The notes beneath the pieces were generated by a model that saw nothing but the letters and a program-made list of their open reading frames with translations, was not told the origin of the DNA and ran no database searches. From positions 1 through 64,000 of the forward strand of contig JALHMH010000020.1 of assembly GCA_022844165.1 (NCBI GenBank): a stretch of 64,000 nt of DNA, written 5' to 3'. The position numbers and the translations under genes are program-made. Positions within the stretch are counted from its first letter, which is position 1. Each line of letters starts with the position of its first letter. Shown one piece after another: positions 8,689-16,382 of this stretch. Origin of the DNA: Lysobacterales bacterium (lineage in GTDB: Bacteria; Pseudomonadota; Gammaproteobacteria; Xanthomonadales; SZUA-5).

Positions 8689-9107
8689 TAAAACGGTTTG
8701 CCCACAACCAGATAGATGATCGGAATCGCGAGCGCCAGCGGCGCTTCGTTGAACCAGCGAAAAAACGTGGCGCTTGGTAACTTCCCACCCGCCGCCGCAC
8801 GTTTGAGATACCGCCCGGTCGCAATGTAGTAAGCCAGCAGCAGAAACACGAGTGTGATCTTGGCGTGCACCCAGCCACCTCCGATGCGGAAGTGCATCCA
8901 AAGGAAGAGGCCGAACAGCATCATCACACCGAACATGACGTGCCCGAATCCATAGAGCCTGCGCCCCATCAGCAACAATCGCTCCCGGACTTGCGGCTGG
9001 TCCCCGGCTTCTGCGAGGTTCACCAAAATCCGCGGCAGATAGAACAACGCCGCCATCCAGGCCATGACGAACAGGATATGAAGCGTTTTGGTCCAGAGAT
9101 ACAGCAT
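8688..9107 (-). CDS. hemJ: HemJ-like integral membrane protein
   Basis: 139 residues from the ATG at 9107, the expected length of HemJ (UPF0093). HemJ is the inner-membrane, haem-binding protoporphyrinogen IX oxidase used by many proteobacteria lacking HemG/HemY. The sequence starts MLYLWTKTLHILFVMAWMA, with the conserved histidine in the first helix. Four membrane segments follow, with GFGHVMFGVMMLFG and GGGWVHAKITLVFLL. An upstream in-frame start at 9257 adds 50 residues of basic, non-membrane sequence and is rejected. It heads the hemJ - CPXCG - flavoprotein run. CopD-like proteins are related, but length and motifs favour HemJ. Confidence 0.8.
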   Translation of the reverse strand: MLYLWTKTLHILFVMAWMAALFYLPRILVNLAEAGDQPQVRERLLLMGRRLYGFGHVMFGVMMLFGLFLWMHFRIGGGWVHAKITLVFLLLAYYIATGRYLKRAAAGGKLPSATFFRWFNEAPLALAIPIIYLVVGKPF

Positions 9108-9166
9108 CGGTCGGTCGATCTTCTTGTGAGAGCGGGAAAGAATACGCGTTAACTCGCAATGCCGCG

Positions 9167-9568
9167 TCAGCGGCGGCGCAAGTTCAATGCCGATCGAAGC
9201 GACCATCGCGAACGTTCGCGGACAGAGAGGCGCCAGCTTCCTGAGCCATAGAACCAAAGTTCCAAGGAACGCGAATCGATGACTTCGACTTTCTCTAGTT
9301 GAAAACTGCCATATGGCACAGCCAACGAACGCTCTGCCCGTATGCGCAAGTCACGATCGATGAGCGTCATGCACGTGGACTCCTCAAACGGGCAATCGAA
9401 GTCGGTGATCAACAGGAACTCGCCGTCGACTTCGAATTGATGCCGTAACGAATAACCCAGTATCGCCAGATCCGTTGCCCCGTCGATTGACAGCAACGGC
9501 GTGCGCTCCGGCCAGGTTGCGTATTCGCCAGGATGCACTGCCAGACGGAAACGATCGATTGGAGTCAT
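9167..9568 (-). CDS. Hypothetical protein
   Basis: 133 residues starting MTPIDRFRLAVHPGEYATWPERTPLLSI. There is no signal peptide or membrane segment. It looks like a beta-rich small domain with EFLLITDFDCPFEESTCMTLID in the middle and a basic tail (SLRSALNLRRR). It is on the same strand as hemJ, about 60 bases upstream of it, and could share its transcript. No family is recognised. The amino-acid composition is that of a real protein (balanced, with conserved-looking acidic and aromatic positions), unlike the alternative frames in this stretch. Confidence 0.6.
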   Translation of the reverse strand: MTPIDRFRLAVHPGEYATWPERTPLLSIDGATDLAILGYSLRHQFEVDGEFLLITDFDCPFEESTCMTLIDRDLRIRAERSLAVPYGSFQLEKVEVIDSRSLELWFYGSGSWRLSVRERSRWSLRSALNLRRR

Positions 9569-9729
9569 CGTAGAACATTCTTACAGGCGACTTGCCATCA
9601 GGTCCACTTGCCGATTGGCTCTTGCCCGAACCTCCGATGCTTCGAATCGAGAAGTCTCCTTAAACTCGACAAATGAGTCGAGTGTTTTTCGGAGCAGCTC
9701 TGGCTCTTAAAACCTCCTTAAATCAAGGG

Positions 9730-9806
9730 CGCGCGCGGGGCTGTGGCAAGTACGCTGTCGGACGAAGCCAACAATGCTCACGATCTCAGGCGAAGCCTCG
9801 CCAGAA
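9730..9806 (+). repeat. Dispersed intergenic repeat, copy 2
   Basis: Best-preserved forward copy: CTGTGGCAAGTACGCTG, then ACGAAGCCAACAATGCTC, then CAGGCGAAGCCTCG. It lies in the 338-base gap 9569-9906, upstream of pyk and about 100 bases before its start codon, where it could sit in the untranslated leader. I see nothing else recognisable in that gap. Confidence 0.78.
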
Positions 9807-9906
9807 GTTGGTATGACCAGTTTTGCAGTCCACCACAATCGAATGTCGACACACTGGTGCAAGCCGTTGCTGTTAGATTGCGCATAGGGAGACCACGGAG
9901 CCAAGC

Positions 9907-11364
9907 ATGTCCCGACGTACGAAAATCATCGCCACCCTCGGTCCGGCCACTGACAAATCCGGCATGTTGGCGAGTGTGCTTGAGGCAGGTGCGGATGTGA
10001 TCCGTCTGAACTTGTCGCACGGAACGGCGGAAGACCAGTTGCGGCGCGCTGAGGACTTGCGCCGAGTCGCCGCGTCTCTCGGTCGCGAGGTCGCCATTTT
10101 GGCCGATCTGCAAGGACCAAAGATTCGTATCGAACGTTTCGCCGATGGTGCGATCGAACTGATCCCTGGTCAGCCTTTCGTACTTGACTGTGTCGACCAA
10201 CCGCCAGCGGGTACGCAACATCGCGTTGGCGTGAGCTACAAACAACTGCACAACGACGTTCGTGCCGGTGACACGCTGTTGCTTGATGACGGGTTGCTGG
10301 CCTTAAAGGTCGAGCGTATCGACGGCTTGGAAATTCACACACAAGTCGCGATTGGTGGGCGGTTGTCCGACCGCAAAGGCATCAACCGCCTGGGTGGTGG
10401 TTTGAGTGTCGATGCGCTGAGCGACAAAGACCGCCGCGACATCGAATTGGCCGCGCGTATGGGAGCCGACTATCTCGCCGTGTCGTTTCCACGCACTGCT
10501 GCCGACATGAATCAAGCCCGCGCATTGCTGCGCGGCGCCGGATCCTCCGCAGCGCTCGTCGCCAAGATCGAACGCGCCGAAGCGATCGACAATCTAGCCG
10601 AAATCATTGAAGCATCGGATGCCGTGCTTGTGGCCCGCGGCGACCTGGGTGTCGAGATCGGTTATGCAGAACTACCGGGGCTGCAAAAACGCATCATCCG
10701 AGAGTCGGTCTTGCGGCATCGGGTGGTGATTACCGCCACGCAAATGCTGCAATCGATGGTCGAATCACCCATTCCAACGCGCGCCGAAGTGCTCGACGTT
10801 GCGAACGCGGTGCTCGATGGTTCCGACGCGGTGATGCTGTCGCAAGAAACCGCATCTGGCAAACATCCAGACAAAGCGGTGCAAGCGATGCGCAGCATTT
10901 GCGAAGCAGCCGAACGCCAGTTCGAGGCCATGGATGGAAATTTGTCGGCACCCACCGACATCCAGCGCATCGACCAGGCCATCGCGATGGCGGCGATGGC
11001 ACTCGCCAACCGAACTGGTGTGCGCGCCATCATCGCGCTGACTGAGTCGGGCGCGACCGCGCAGTGGCTCTCGCGTTTTCGCTCGCGTATTCCAATCTAT
11101 GCCATGAGCCGCCACCAGATGGCGCGGCAAAAAATGGCGCTGTATCGGGATGTATACCCCGTCGCTTTCGATCCTCAGGGCGGCGGCGTGACCCATTCGA
11201 CGCGCCTTGCGGTGGAGTTATTGCATGCTCAGGGCCGAATCACTGGCGGCGATCGCGTCGTCGTGACCACGGGGGACCATACCGGTCTGCTCGGTGGCAC
11301 CAACACGCTGAAACTGCTGCGTGTCGGCAACAACGGTACCCCGGAAGGCATGTCCGATTTGTGA
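9907..11364 (+). CDS. pyk: Pyruvate kinase
   Basis: 485 residues, typical of PykA-type bacterial pyruvate kinases, which transfer phosphate from phosphoenolpyruvate to ADP in the last step of glycolysis. It starts MSRRTKIIATLGPATDKSG. It carries RLNLSHG, the ADLQGPKIR block, AKIERAEAIDNLAEI with the catalytic Lys, VARGDLGVEIG and the ITATQMLQSM and AVMLSQETA motifs. The C-terminal allosteric-type domain ends GGTNTLKLLRVG. A GGAG lies six bases upstream of the ATG. It is monocistronic here, preceded by repeat copy 2 and followed by tRNA-Pro. Confidence 0.95.
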   Translation: MSRRTKIIATLGPATDKSGMLASVLEAGADVIRLNLSHGTAEDQLRRAEDLRRVAASLGREVAILADLQGPKIRIERFADGAIELIPGQPFVLDCVDQPPAGTQHRVGVSYKQLHNDVRAGDTLLLDDGLLALKVERIDGLEIHTQVAIGGRLSDRKGINRLGGGLSVDALSDKDRRDIELAARMGADYLAVSFPRTAADMNQARALLRGAGSSAALVAKIERAEAIDNLAEIIEASDAVLVARGDLGVEIGYAELPGLQKRIIRESVLRHRVVITATQMLQSMVESPIPTRAEVLDVANAVLDGSDAVMLSQETASGKHPDKAVQAMRSICEAAERQFEAMDGNLSAPTDIQRIDQAIAMAAMALANRTGVRAIIALTESGATAQWLSRFRSRIPIYAMSRHQMARQKMALYRDVYPVAFDPQGGGVTHSTRLAVELLHAQGRITGGDRVVVTTGDHTGLLGGTNTLKLLRVGNNGTPEGMSDL

Positions 11365-11443
11365 TTCAGGTTTTTGCGCGGCGGATCCTTGTGACCTTCA
11401 AGAAGGTCTGTGAACCCAGGCGCAACCAGACCCTTGACCCGGT

Positions 11444-11471
11444 TGCGAGAACGCCCTGAGCGCACTATGCT
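11444..11471 (+). promoter_or_regulatory. Candidate promoter of tRNA-Pro
   Basis: TTGCGA at 11444-11449 and TATGCT at 11466-11471 are spaced by 16 bases. This places a transcription start about ten bases before the tRNA. The match to a sigma-70 promoter is moderate and read by eye. Confidence 0.45.
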
Positions 11472-11487
11472 GCGCGGCTCTTCCCAT

Positions 11488-11571
<84 letters not shown>

Positions 11572-11591
11572 TTGAGTTTCAAGCACATATG

Positions 11592-11619
11592 ACGCCCCGG
11601 AAACGGGGCGTTGTTGTTT
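11592..11619 (+). terminator. Rho-independent terminator after tRNA-Pro, island-borne
   Basis: ACGCCCCG pairs with CGGGGCGT around a GAAA tetraloop, followed by TGTTGTTT. A 6-bp hairpin (GCTTGA-GTT-TCAAGC, 11570-11584) precedes it. The same two-hairpin arrangement, with different stem sequences, follows attR at 23001-23049. Confidence 0.75.
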
Positions 11620-11629
11620 CCGAGGTCCG

Positions 11630-11658
11630 TAAGTGCGTGGTAAGTGCAATCGACCGGA
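11630..11658 (+). repeat. Island end repeat, left (possible integrase arm sites)
   Basis: TAAGTGCGTGG then TAAGTGCAATCGACCGGA. It matches 22836-22864 in the same orientation at about 26 of 29 positions. Each copy contains two TAAGTGC heptamers 11 bases apart, about one helical turn. The location near each att site suggests binding sites for integrase or an excisionase. Confidence 0.6.
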
Positions 11659-11736
11659 CGAAACGGGACATTTCTGCTACCTGACATCGCTCTTGCTGGT
11701 ACGCTATCAGGCGAAATTAGCCACTTGAGTTCCACC

Positions 11737-12030
11737 ATGACTGCCAAGGAAGTCGCCGATTGGTTCAAGACGTATGCCAGCTTCGGATACCCCCTGCAAG
11801 CGGGATACGCGAGTGACCTTCTTATCAAGATCCTGGAAATCCGAGCATCGGGCGGGCCTAAGCCCGATGAGGTTCGAGAGCATCTCGAACTCGACGACAT
11901 GCGAGATGACCGACGCAATAATGTCCGGCAAGCAATGGACGTCTGGGACAATTGGCAAGTCCTTCTCGACACTGGCCTGCGCGAGGGTTTGATCAAGGTC
12001 AATCCGCGCCCCACTAGGAAGCAAGACTGA
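11737..12030 (+). CDS. Hypothetical protein at island left end
   Basis: 97 residues from the ATG at 11737 (MTAKEVADWFKTYASFGYPLQ). It looks wholly helical and acidic in the centre (HLELDDMRDDRRNNVRQ), with a basic end (NPRPTRKQD). No domain is recognised; small helical proteins of this kind at island borders are often regulators or cargo partners. It is the only convincing forward gene of the island and is convergent with the PIN gene. A longer frame beginning near 11644 has no better start. The antisense frame over it (11553-12101) has non-coding composition. Confidence 0.5.
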   Translation: MTAKEVADWFKTYASFGYPLQAGYASDLLIKILEIRASGGPKPDEVREHLELDDMRDDRRNNVRQAMDVWDNWQVLLDTGLREGLIKVNPRPTRKQD

Positions 12031-12105
12031 CCAGCGCGAACGACAATGGATGTAACGCAGCGCCGGGAAATCGAGCGACTGATAGCCGAATGCGCACGCA
12101 ACTAT

Positions 12106-12642
12106 CTACCTGCGAATCCCGGCAAGTCCCGGAAGATGCGCCTGAACTGGAACTGGTGGCTTGGTCACTATCAGAGGGTGTCCTCCCACGTTTCCGCTTA
12201 GTTTGAGTAGGCCAAGCGAATTGTTCTTCGCTGAGTCCTTTCCGTCAAACGTATGGAACTCCTTAGCGCGATACAAGATCGCGCTTGCCAAGTGCAAGGA
12301 GTCGGGCCAGCTCACTGTTCTGCCGGCGTATTCCTCGCGCGCCAAGTACCAGTTGCGGATGTCTCGCGCCAACTTCGCAACGCGGATATCCACCGCCAGA
12401 CGAGTGAAATTCGACCGTTGCATAACATCTTCCAACTGACCTTCGGTTCCTGCAGGAATCTTGATCGAAGTCATTTCGGTGATCGTAATCACCGAGGTGA
12501 TCAAGCTGATCTGCCGCTTGTGGAAGCGCTCAATCATGCTGGCGATCGCATCCATTTCGCCAGGTTGACGGCTTGTCTCATTCTTGAGCCAAGCCAAGAA
12601 CAAACAGGTATCCCAATAGAAGATGGGGTTATTCCCACTCAT
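12106..12642 (-). CDS. PIN-domain protein (VapC-like putative RNase)
   Basis: 178 residues from the ATG at 12642. The N terminus, NPIFYWDTCLFLAWLKNE, has the first PIN aspartate; a glutamate (TITEMTSI) and the distal aspartate-containing segment SWPDSLHLASAILYRA and FHTFDGKD follow. This is the acidic quartet of Mg-dependent PIN ribonucleases. The start overlaps the 3' end of the upstream 268-residue gene by 14 bases, so the two form a coupled pair. The layout is toxin-antitoxin-like, with toxin second, but the partner is far larger than a normal VapB. A host role in tRNA or mRNA cleavage is inference. Confidence 0.8.
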   Translation of the reverse strand: MSGNNPIFYWDTCLFLAWLKNETSRQPGEMDAIASMIERFHKRQISLITSVITITEMTSIKIPAGTEGQLEDVMQRSNFTRLAVDIRVAKLARDIRNWYLAREEYAGRTVSWPDSLHLASAILYRAKEFHTFDGKDSAKNNSLGLLKLSGNVGGHPLIVTKPPVPVQAHLPGLAGIRR

Positions 12643-13435
12643 CGCGCACCTGCCTCACAAAATCCTCCGATGTGAGATCGTCTGTTGCGTCGGGAGCCAA
12701 GCCAAGCAAGTCGTACCAGCCAGGGAGTTGCGCATCAACGCCATAGACTTCGATCTGAGTGGCCTCAATCTCATGTGGGAAGGGCGTGAACTTCCGGAAT
12801 TTTGCAACACCGCTGACTGCGACTCGCCGTCGAATCGCGCCAATTCCCTTCTCCGTCAAGTACTCGGGCAGACGGCATTTAATGCGGCTCGGGCCAACGT
12901 CGGGAAAGATCGTGAAGACGTTTGCCTCGTCGTGGACGTTTACCCGTTCCAACATGCCCTCGACAGTCGTGATGCACTCCTCCTGCTCTGCCTGGACCGC
13001 CTTGACTGCATTTGCCAAGGTGGCGGTTAGCGGATACTGCTTGTCGTGAATCAGAATTCTTGCAGCCTTCAGCGTTTCGCCAACAGGCGACGCGAGTTCT
13101 TTGATGTCGTTCAGTAGTTCAAAATCGCTGTTCTCGTTGAATTCTCCGCGCTGAACCGCCTCTATCGCGCCCGCGAGCAAGCTCAGAGCGCTTGTACGAC
13201 AGTCGTGCATAGCATTGCTCGCGACACGCGCCTCAAGTTCAATCGTCGCTGGGCTGCTGTGTGAGAGTCCGACAACGGCGAAGAAGCTACATCGCTTCCC
13301 GTTGGATACATGGGCGTCGGCTCTGCCAAGCGCTGTGTGCAGTTTTTGAAGCTCGCTCGCGAACACTTCAAGGCGAACATGACCATCGTCGATGTCTAAG
13401 CCTTCAATGATCAGCTTGATACGGTGGCTGGTCAT
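12629..13435 (-). CDS. Uncharacterised partner of the PIN protein, possible antitoxin
   Basis: 268 residues starting MTSHRIKLIIEGLDIDDGHVRLEVFASELQ. The N-terminal half looks alpha/beta, with a segment VGLSHSSPATIELEARV. The middle is helical and rich in Glu/Ala, and the C-terminal part (FTPFPHEIEATQIEVYGVDAQ) looks beta-rich. The tail DFVRQVRDEWE resembles the short ends of several antitoxins that insert into PIN toxins. No DNA-binding motif is obvious. It is upstream of and overlaps the PIN gene, so is made first, as expected for an antitoxin or sensor. I do not recognise the family. Confidence 0.7.
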   Translation of the reverse strand: MTSHRIKLIIEGLDIDDGHVRLEVFASELQKLHTALGRADAHVSNGKRCSFFAVVGLSHSSPATIELEARVASNAMHDCRTSALSLLAGAIEAVQRGEFNENSDFELLNDIKELASPVGETLKAARILIHDKQYPLTATLANAVKAVQAEQEECITTVEGMLERVNVHDEANVFTIFPDVGPSRIKCRLPEYLTEKGIGAIRRRVAVSGVAKFRKFTPFPHEIEATQIEVYGVDAQLPGWYDLLGLAPDATDDLTSEDFVRQVRDEWE

Positions 13436-13550
13436 TCTTCATCCCCTGAGCGTACAAGGGCGTTCGCCGTCAAGCCTAGGTTAACAGGATCGCGGAGCAT
13501 TCGAAATCTTGGCTCTTGGCTTACAAGGACCACAGCTTCGCGCATCTTCG

Positions 13551-14420
13551 TTAGTCCCGCCTCACCGGCTGGTTCTTTCGTTTCCGGAGCACGTCGGCCA
13601 TGTGCTTGTAAGTGCCAGCGATCACGTTCCCGGTGTTTACGAGTATGTCCCGGCCGCTGTCCTCACCTAGTCGGCGTACGCTAATCCTGACTCGATAGGC
13701 CTCGTCTCTTTGCGGCCCGTTCATTTCGAACAAGGTGACGTGTTCTGCTTCATCGACCAAACGCGGCTGCAGTCCGCCAGCCTTGTCGAGCAGGAGTTTG
13801 ACGACGTGAAGTTTTGCAGCTCCAACACCTTCGGCTTCCGTGGTCCTCGTGAACACCCGCGTAGCGACCGGTGTCGCGAGAATTTCGATAATCGTAAGAC
13901 AGGTGTGCGGTTCGTTGTTCGGAATCTGCACGTAGTTGAGAGTGATCGCGAGTCGTCCGTTGACCTTGCGCCAGTCTATGGACCAATCGGTGTGATAAGT
14001 CGTCTCCCTGATGCGACCCAACGACGCGCTGGTTACCTTCGCGATGCCCTCCATAATTGATTTGAATCCCGCATCAAAGTCAGTGCGGAAATCTGCGAAC
14101 AACTTGCCGCGCGCGAAAATCGGTACAGCGCACTCATCCAACCTTACGGGCATCACGACAACCCGTCTTTCCTCAAGCTCTCGAAGCAACCCTGCTGAAA
14201 GCTCCTTTCTGCACCACTCTGATTCCACAGATGCCTTAGACAAGATCACCAACAAGGCACTGGCACCGTCGACGGCTTCCTGGACCCTCTCGACAATCGA
14301 CTCGCCGACCGACAATTCCCATCGGTCGAGCCAAATGTGGACATTGCTTCGTACTAGCTGCATCGCTAGACGGTCTACGAAGTCCTTGTCGTTGTGCGAA
14401 TAGCTGATGAATACGGGCAT
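13551..14420 (-). CDS. TIR-domain protein, putative defence effector
   Basis: About 289 residues if started at the ATG at 14420; a GTG at 14495 would add 25. Residues 1-130 are a TIR domain: MPVFISYSHNDKDFVDRLA, IWLDRWELSVGESI, ASALLVILSKASVESEWCRKEL. The WCxxE glutamate matches the catalytic position of NADase TIRs. The remaining 160 residues contain beta-strand-like segments, with no family recognised (SIDWRKVNGRLAITLNYVQIPNNEP, FEMNGPQRDEAYRVRISVRR), and may sense a trigger. Bacterial TIR proteins of this layout often act in abortive phage defence by depleting NAD+. Position in satellite-type cargo fits, but the function is inferred. Confidence 0.85.
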   Translation of the reverse strand: MPVFISYSHNDKDFVDRLAMQLVRSNVHIWLDRWELSVGESIVERVQEAVDGASALLVILSKASVESEWCRKELSAGLLRELEERRVVVMPVRLDECAVPIFARGKLFADFRTDFDAGFKSIMEGIAKVTSASLGRIRETTYHTDWSIDWRKVNGRLAITLNYVQIPNNEPHTCLTIIEILATPVATRVFTRTTEAEGVGAAKLHVVKLLLDKAGGLQPRLVDEAEHVTLFEMNGPQRDEAYRVRISVRRLGEDSGRDILVNTGNVIAGTYKHMADVLRKRKNQPVRRD

Positions 14421-14596
14421 GCGAAGTAGCTTGGTGGTTAGGGAGAGTCTCGGCTGCTCGTACGCGGACGCTAGTTCGCAACCGTCGATACTCACTTTGC
14501 GCGCGCTCGGATTGTCTCAGGCGCGATTGCGCGCTGACCAGCGTCTTTTTCTCGCAAATTCTGACTGGCGTTGTTGTGGTCGAGCGCGAGCCGCTC

Positions 14597-14857
14597 TCAA
14601 TGCCTGCGCGTCGAAGTCTGCGCGATCAGGTCGGCGCACCAATCCTCGAAGGCCTGCATCTCGTCAGCCGTCCATGCGGGATTGGGCGCCAGTGTTGCCA
14701 GTAGCGCGGCGATCGCCTGTTCGGCTTCGATGCGGGTGTTTCGGCAGTCTGCCGGATCGGCCACCATGCGCCTGTCGGCTGCCGCGCAAAGTGCATCGAG
14801 CGCATGGGTGTACTGCGCTCGGAAACGTGACGGCAGATCGAACGATTTCGTGCGCAT
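14597..14857 (-). CDS. Hypothetical island protein
   Basis: 86 residues from the ATG at 14857 (MRTKSFDLPSRFRAQYTHALDALCAAAD). It is helical and Ala-rich, with a Trp-containing C-terminal segment (NPAWTADEMQAFEDWCADLIAQ). It is last in the leftward run of small genes that begins with the terminase-like gene. No domain recognised. The upstream in-frame extension to 14959 is Ser/Pro-rich and unlikely to be translated. Confidence 0.55.
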   Translation of the reverse strand: MRTKSFDLPSRFRAQYTHALDALCAAADRRMVADPADCRNTRIEAEQAIAALLATLAPNPAWTADEMQAFEDWCADLIAQTSTRRH

Positions 14858-14959
14858 CGGTGCCTTCCCAGTTTTGAAGAATTGCCGCGTCACGGGAGAT
14901 TCGCTGCGGCTGCCGGGGTTTTGCACGCTCGGGCACTGGCCGGCTAATCCCGTCGACAA

Positions 14960-15382
14960 CTACATGCGCCCAGGGGCAATCTTGGCGTGAATGGCGTCCC
15001 ACGACTTACCGGCGTCCGGCTTGGCGCCATCGGGCGCGCTGGCATGCGGCGCCGGGTTCGGCGCGTCTCGGCGAATCGCGTCAAGCGTGATGCCTCGGTC
15101 GGCTTGTTCGCGAATCATGGCCAGCGCAAATTGCTCGAGCGTAGAGCCGTCTTCGATGGCCGAATCGGCGAGTCTTTCGAAGCCGGGCCGCACCATCTGC
15201 TGAATTGATCGAATGCGCGAGCGCTCTACCTTGACGGCGGCCTCATGGTCCCGGCCCTGCTGCGAATCCAGCCAGAGCCGGCGCACGTCTTCGAGCTTCT
15301 GTTGATGCGCGGCAATTTCAGCGTGAGCGTGCGCAAGCTCGATGCGAAGACGTTCGTTTTCGGCGGTTAAGTCGGTCGTCAT
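14960..15382 (-). CDS. Coiled-coil hypothetical protein, phage-type
   Basis: 140 residues. The N-terminal third is a coiled coil (MTTDLTAENERLRIELAHAHAEIAAHQQKL). The middle (ERSRIRSIQQMVRPGFERLADSAIEDGSTLEQFALAMI) resembles the short helical segment at the C terminus of phage ClpP/S49-type head-maturation proteases, but no protease domain is present. The tail is Pro/Ala-rich and ends SWDAIHAKIAPGRM. The ATG overlaps the stop of the upstream gene (ATGA). In a satellite context a scaffold- or capsid-interfering role is conceivable; that is speculation. Confidence 0.6.
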   Translation of the reverse strand: MTTDLTAENERLRIELAHAHAEIAAHQQKLEDVRRLWLDSQQGRDHEAAVKVERSRIRSIQQMVRPGFERLADSAIEDGSTLEQFALAMIREQADRGITLDAIRRDAPNPAPHASAPDGAKPDAGKSWDAIHAKIAPGRM

Positions 15383-15873
15383 AGGTCAGTTGCCCACACT
15401 CCAAGAATTACCTTTGCATCGGCCTCAGCGCGTCGAGGGATGAAGCCGTTTCCTTCCGCCTTGAGGATTTCGCGCTCTTCGCGCACTTCCAGCTCGCGCA
15501 ATTCGCGCCTCAACTTCGCCAGTTGCGCAGATCGCTCGCCAGCGCTTAGCGGCGTGTGTGAGCCCATGCGCGCGGTCAACAACGCTCGCGCTTGTTTCTC
15601 GACGTGGTCGCGGCCGAGCAGCAGGAACAAGGCTTGCGTGATGGCGGTAGGATCGGGCCAGGACGGGCCAATGGCAAAGGGCTGTTCTCCGCCGTCTGAC
15701 GCGAGGACGCCTTCCAGCAAGGCGCGGCCGCCTGCCAGCGCATCCGGCGAATCGAACAAGCCAGCGATGGTTGCGGCACCTTCATCAACGCTGCGCATGG
15801 ACTCGCCGATGTCGGCGATTTCGCTAAGCTTGGCGTCGAGTGATTCGCGGAGTTTTTCGATAGCCGGGGTCAT
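15379..15873 (-). CDS. Hypothetical island protein with C-terminal coiled coil
   Basis: 164 residues. It is helical throughout, with a charged heptad-rich stretch near the C terminus (SAQLAKLRRELRELEVREEREIL), then NGFIPRRAEADAKVILGVWATDL. It is joined to both neighbours by ATGA overlaps, so it is the middle of a three-gene translational unit (15870-16307, 15379-15873, 14960-15382). No domain recognised and no membrane segment. Confidence 0.6.
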   Translation of the reverse strand: MTPAIEKLRESLDAKLSEIADIGESMRSVDEGAATIAGLFDSPDALAGGRALLEGVLASDGGEQPFAIGPSWPDPTAITQALFLLLGRDHVEKQARALLTARMGSHTPLSAGERSAQLAKLRRELRELEVREEREILKAEGNGFIPRRAEADAKVILGVWATDL

Positions 15874-16307
15874 GCGGGCAATACCTCGCCGCTCTGCGTG
15901 CTGCCTTCGCTGAAGGCGATCCCGAGCGTGCGTCGCGTGGTCTTAAGCTCCCTCACAATGGCATCCACCAGCTGATTCGCAGGCGCCGAAACTTGGTTCA
16001 GCGCGGACGCTTCGTCAATCGTCGTTTGCCTGTCGGATCGCATCGCAGCGATGCGGTCTCGAATACCTTGCAAGTGCGCGTCCAGGGAGGCGTGCTCAGC
16101 TTGGACTGCCGAGATGTGCAAGCCGGCGCGCAGGTAGTGAAGCCGGCGCTCGATTTCCGGTAACTGGCGTTCGAGCGCCTGCGCATCCTGGCGCAGCTGG
16201 TCGGCGCGCTGCTGGAGTGCCGAAATCTTGGCGCGCGTGGCGAACGCGGTCAACGCGATGGTGCGCAACTTGGCTTGAATCTTGGGCGTTACATGTTGTG
16301 TGTTCAT
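15870..16307 (-). CDS. Hypothetical coiled-coil island protein
   Basis: 145 residues from the ATG at 16307 (MNTQHVTPKIQAKLRTIALTAFATRAKI); an in-frame start at 16379 is less likely. The central part (ISALQQRADQLRQDAQALERQ and HLQGIRDRIAAMRSDRQTT) is a predicted long coiled coil. The C-terminal 40 residues (SAPANQLVDAIVRELKTTRRTLGIAF) look like a separate small helical domain. It is first gene of the three-gene overlapped unit, 75 bases after the HTH gene. Function unknown. Confidence 0.6.
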   Translation of the reverse strand: MNTQHVTPKIQAKLRTIALTAFATRAKISALQQRADQLRQDAQALERQLPEIERRLHYLRAGLHISAVQAEHASLDAHLQGIRDRIAAMRSDRQTTIDEASALNQVSAPANQLVDAIVRELKTTRRTLGIAFSEGSTQSGEVLPA

Positions 16308-16382
16308 GGCGCAAATGCTGGCGACCTGCGCGCCTGTTTGCATCGTAGGTTTGGCGGCGAATGTCGGCGATTGGCGCACGGT

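Noticed and set aside
12046-12201. Short forward ORF of 51 codons overlapping the 3' end of the PIN gene
   Set aside because: No ribosome-binding site and about 95 bases of convergent overlap with a well-supported gene; composition alone is not enough.
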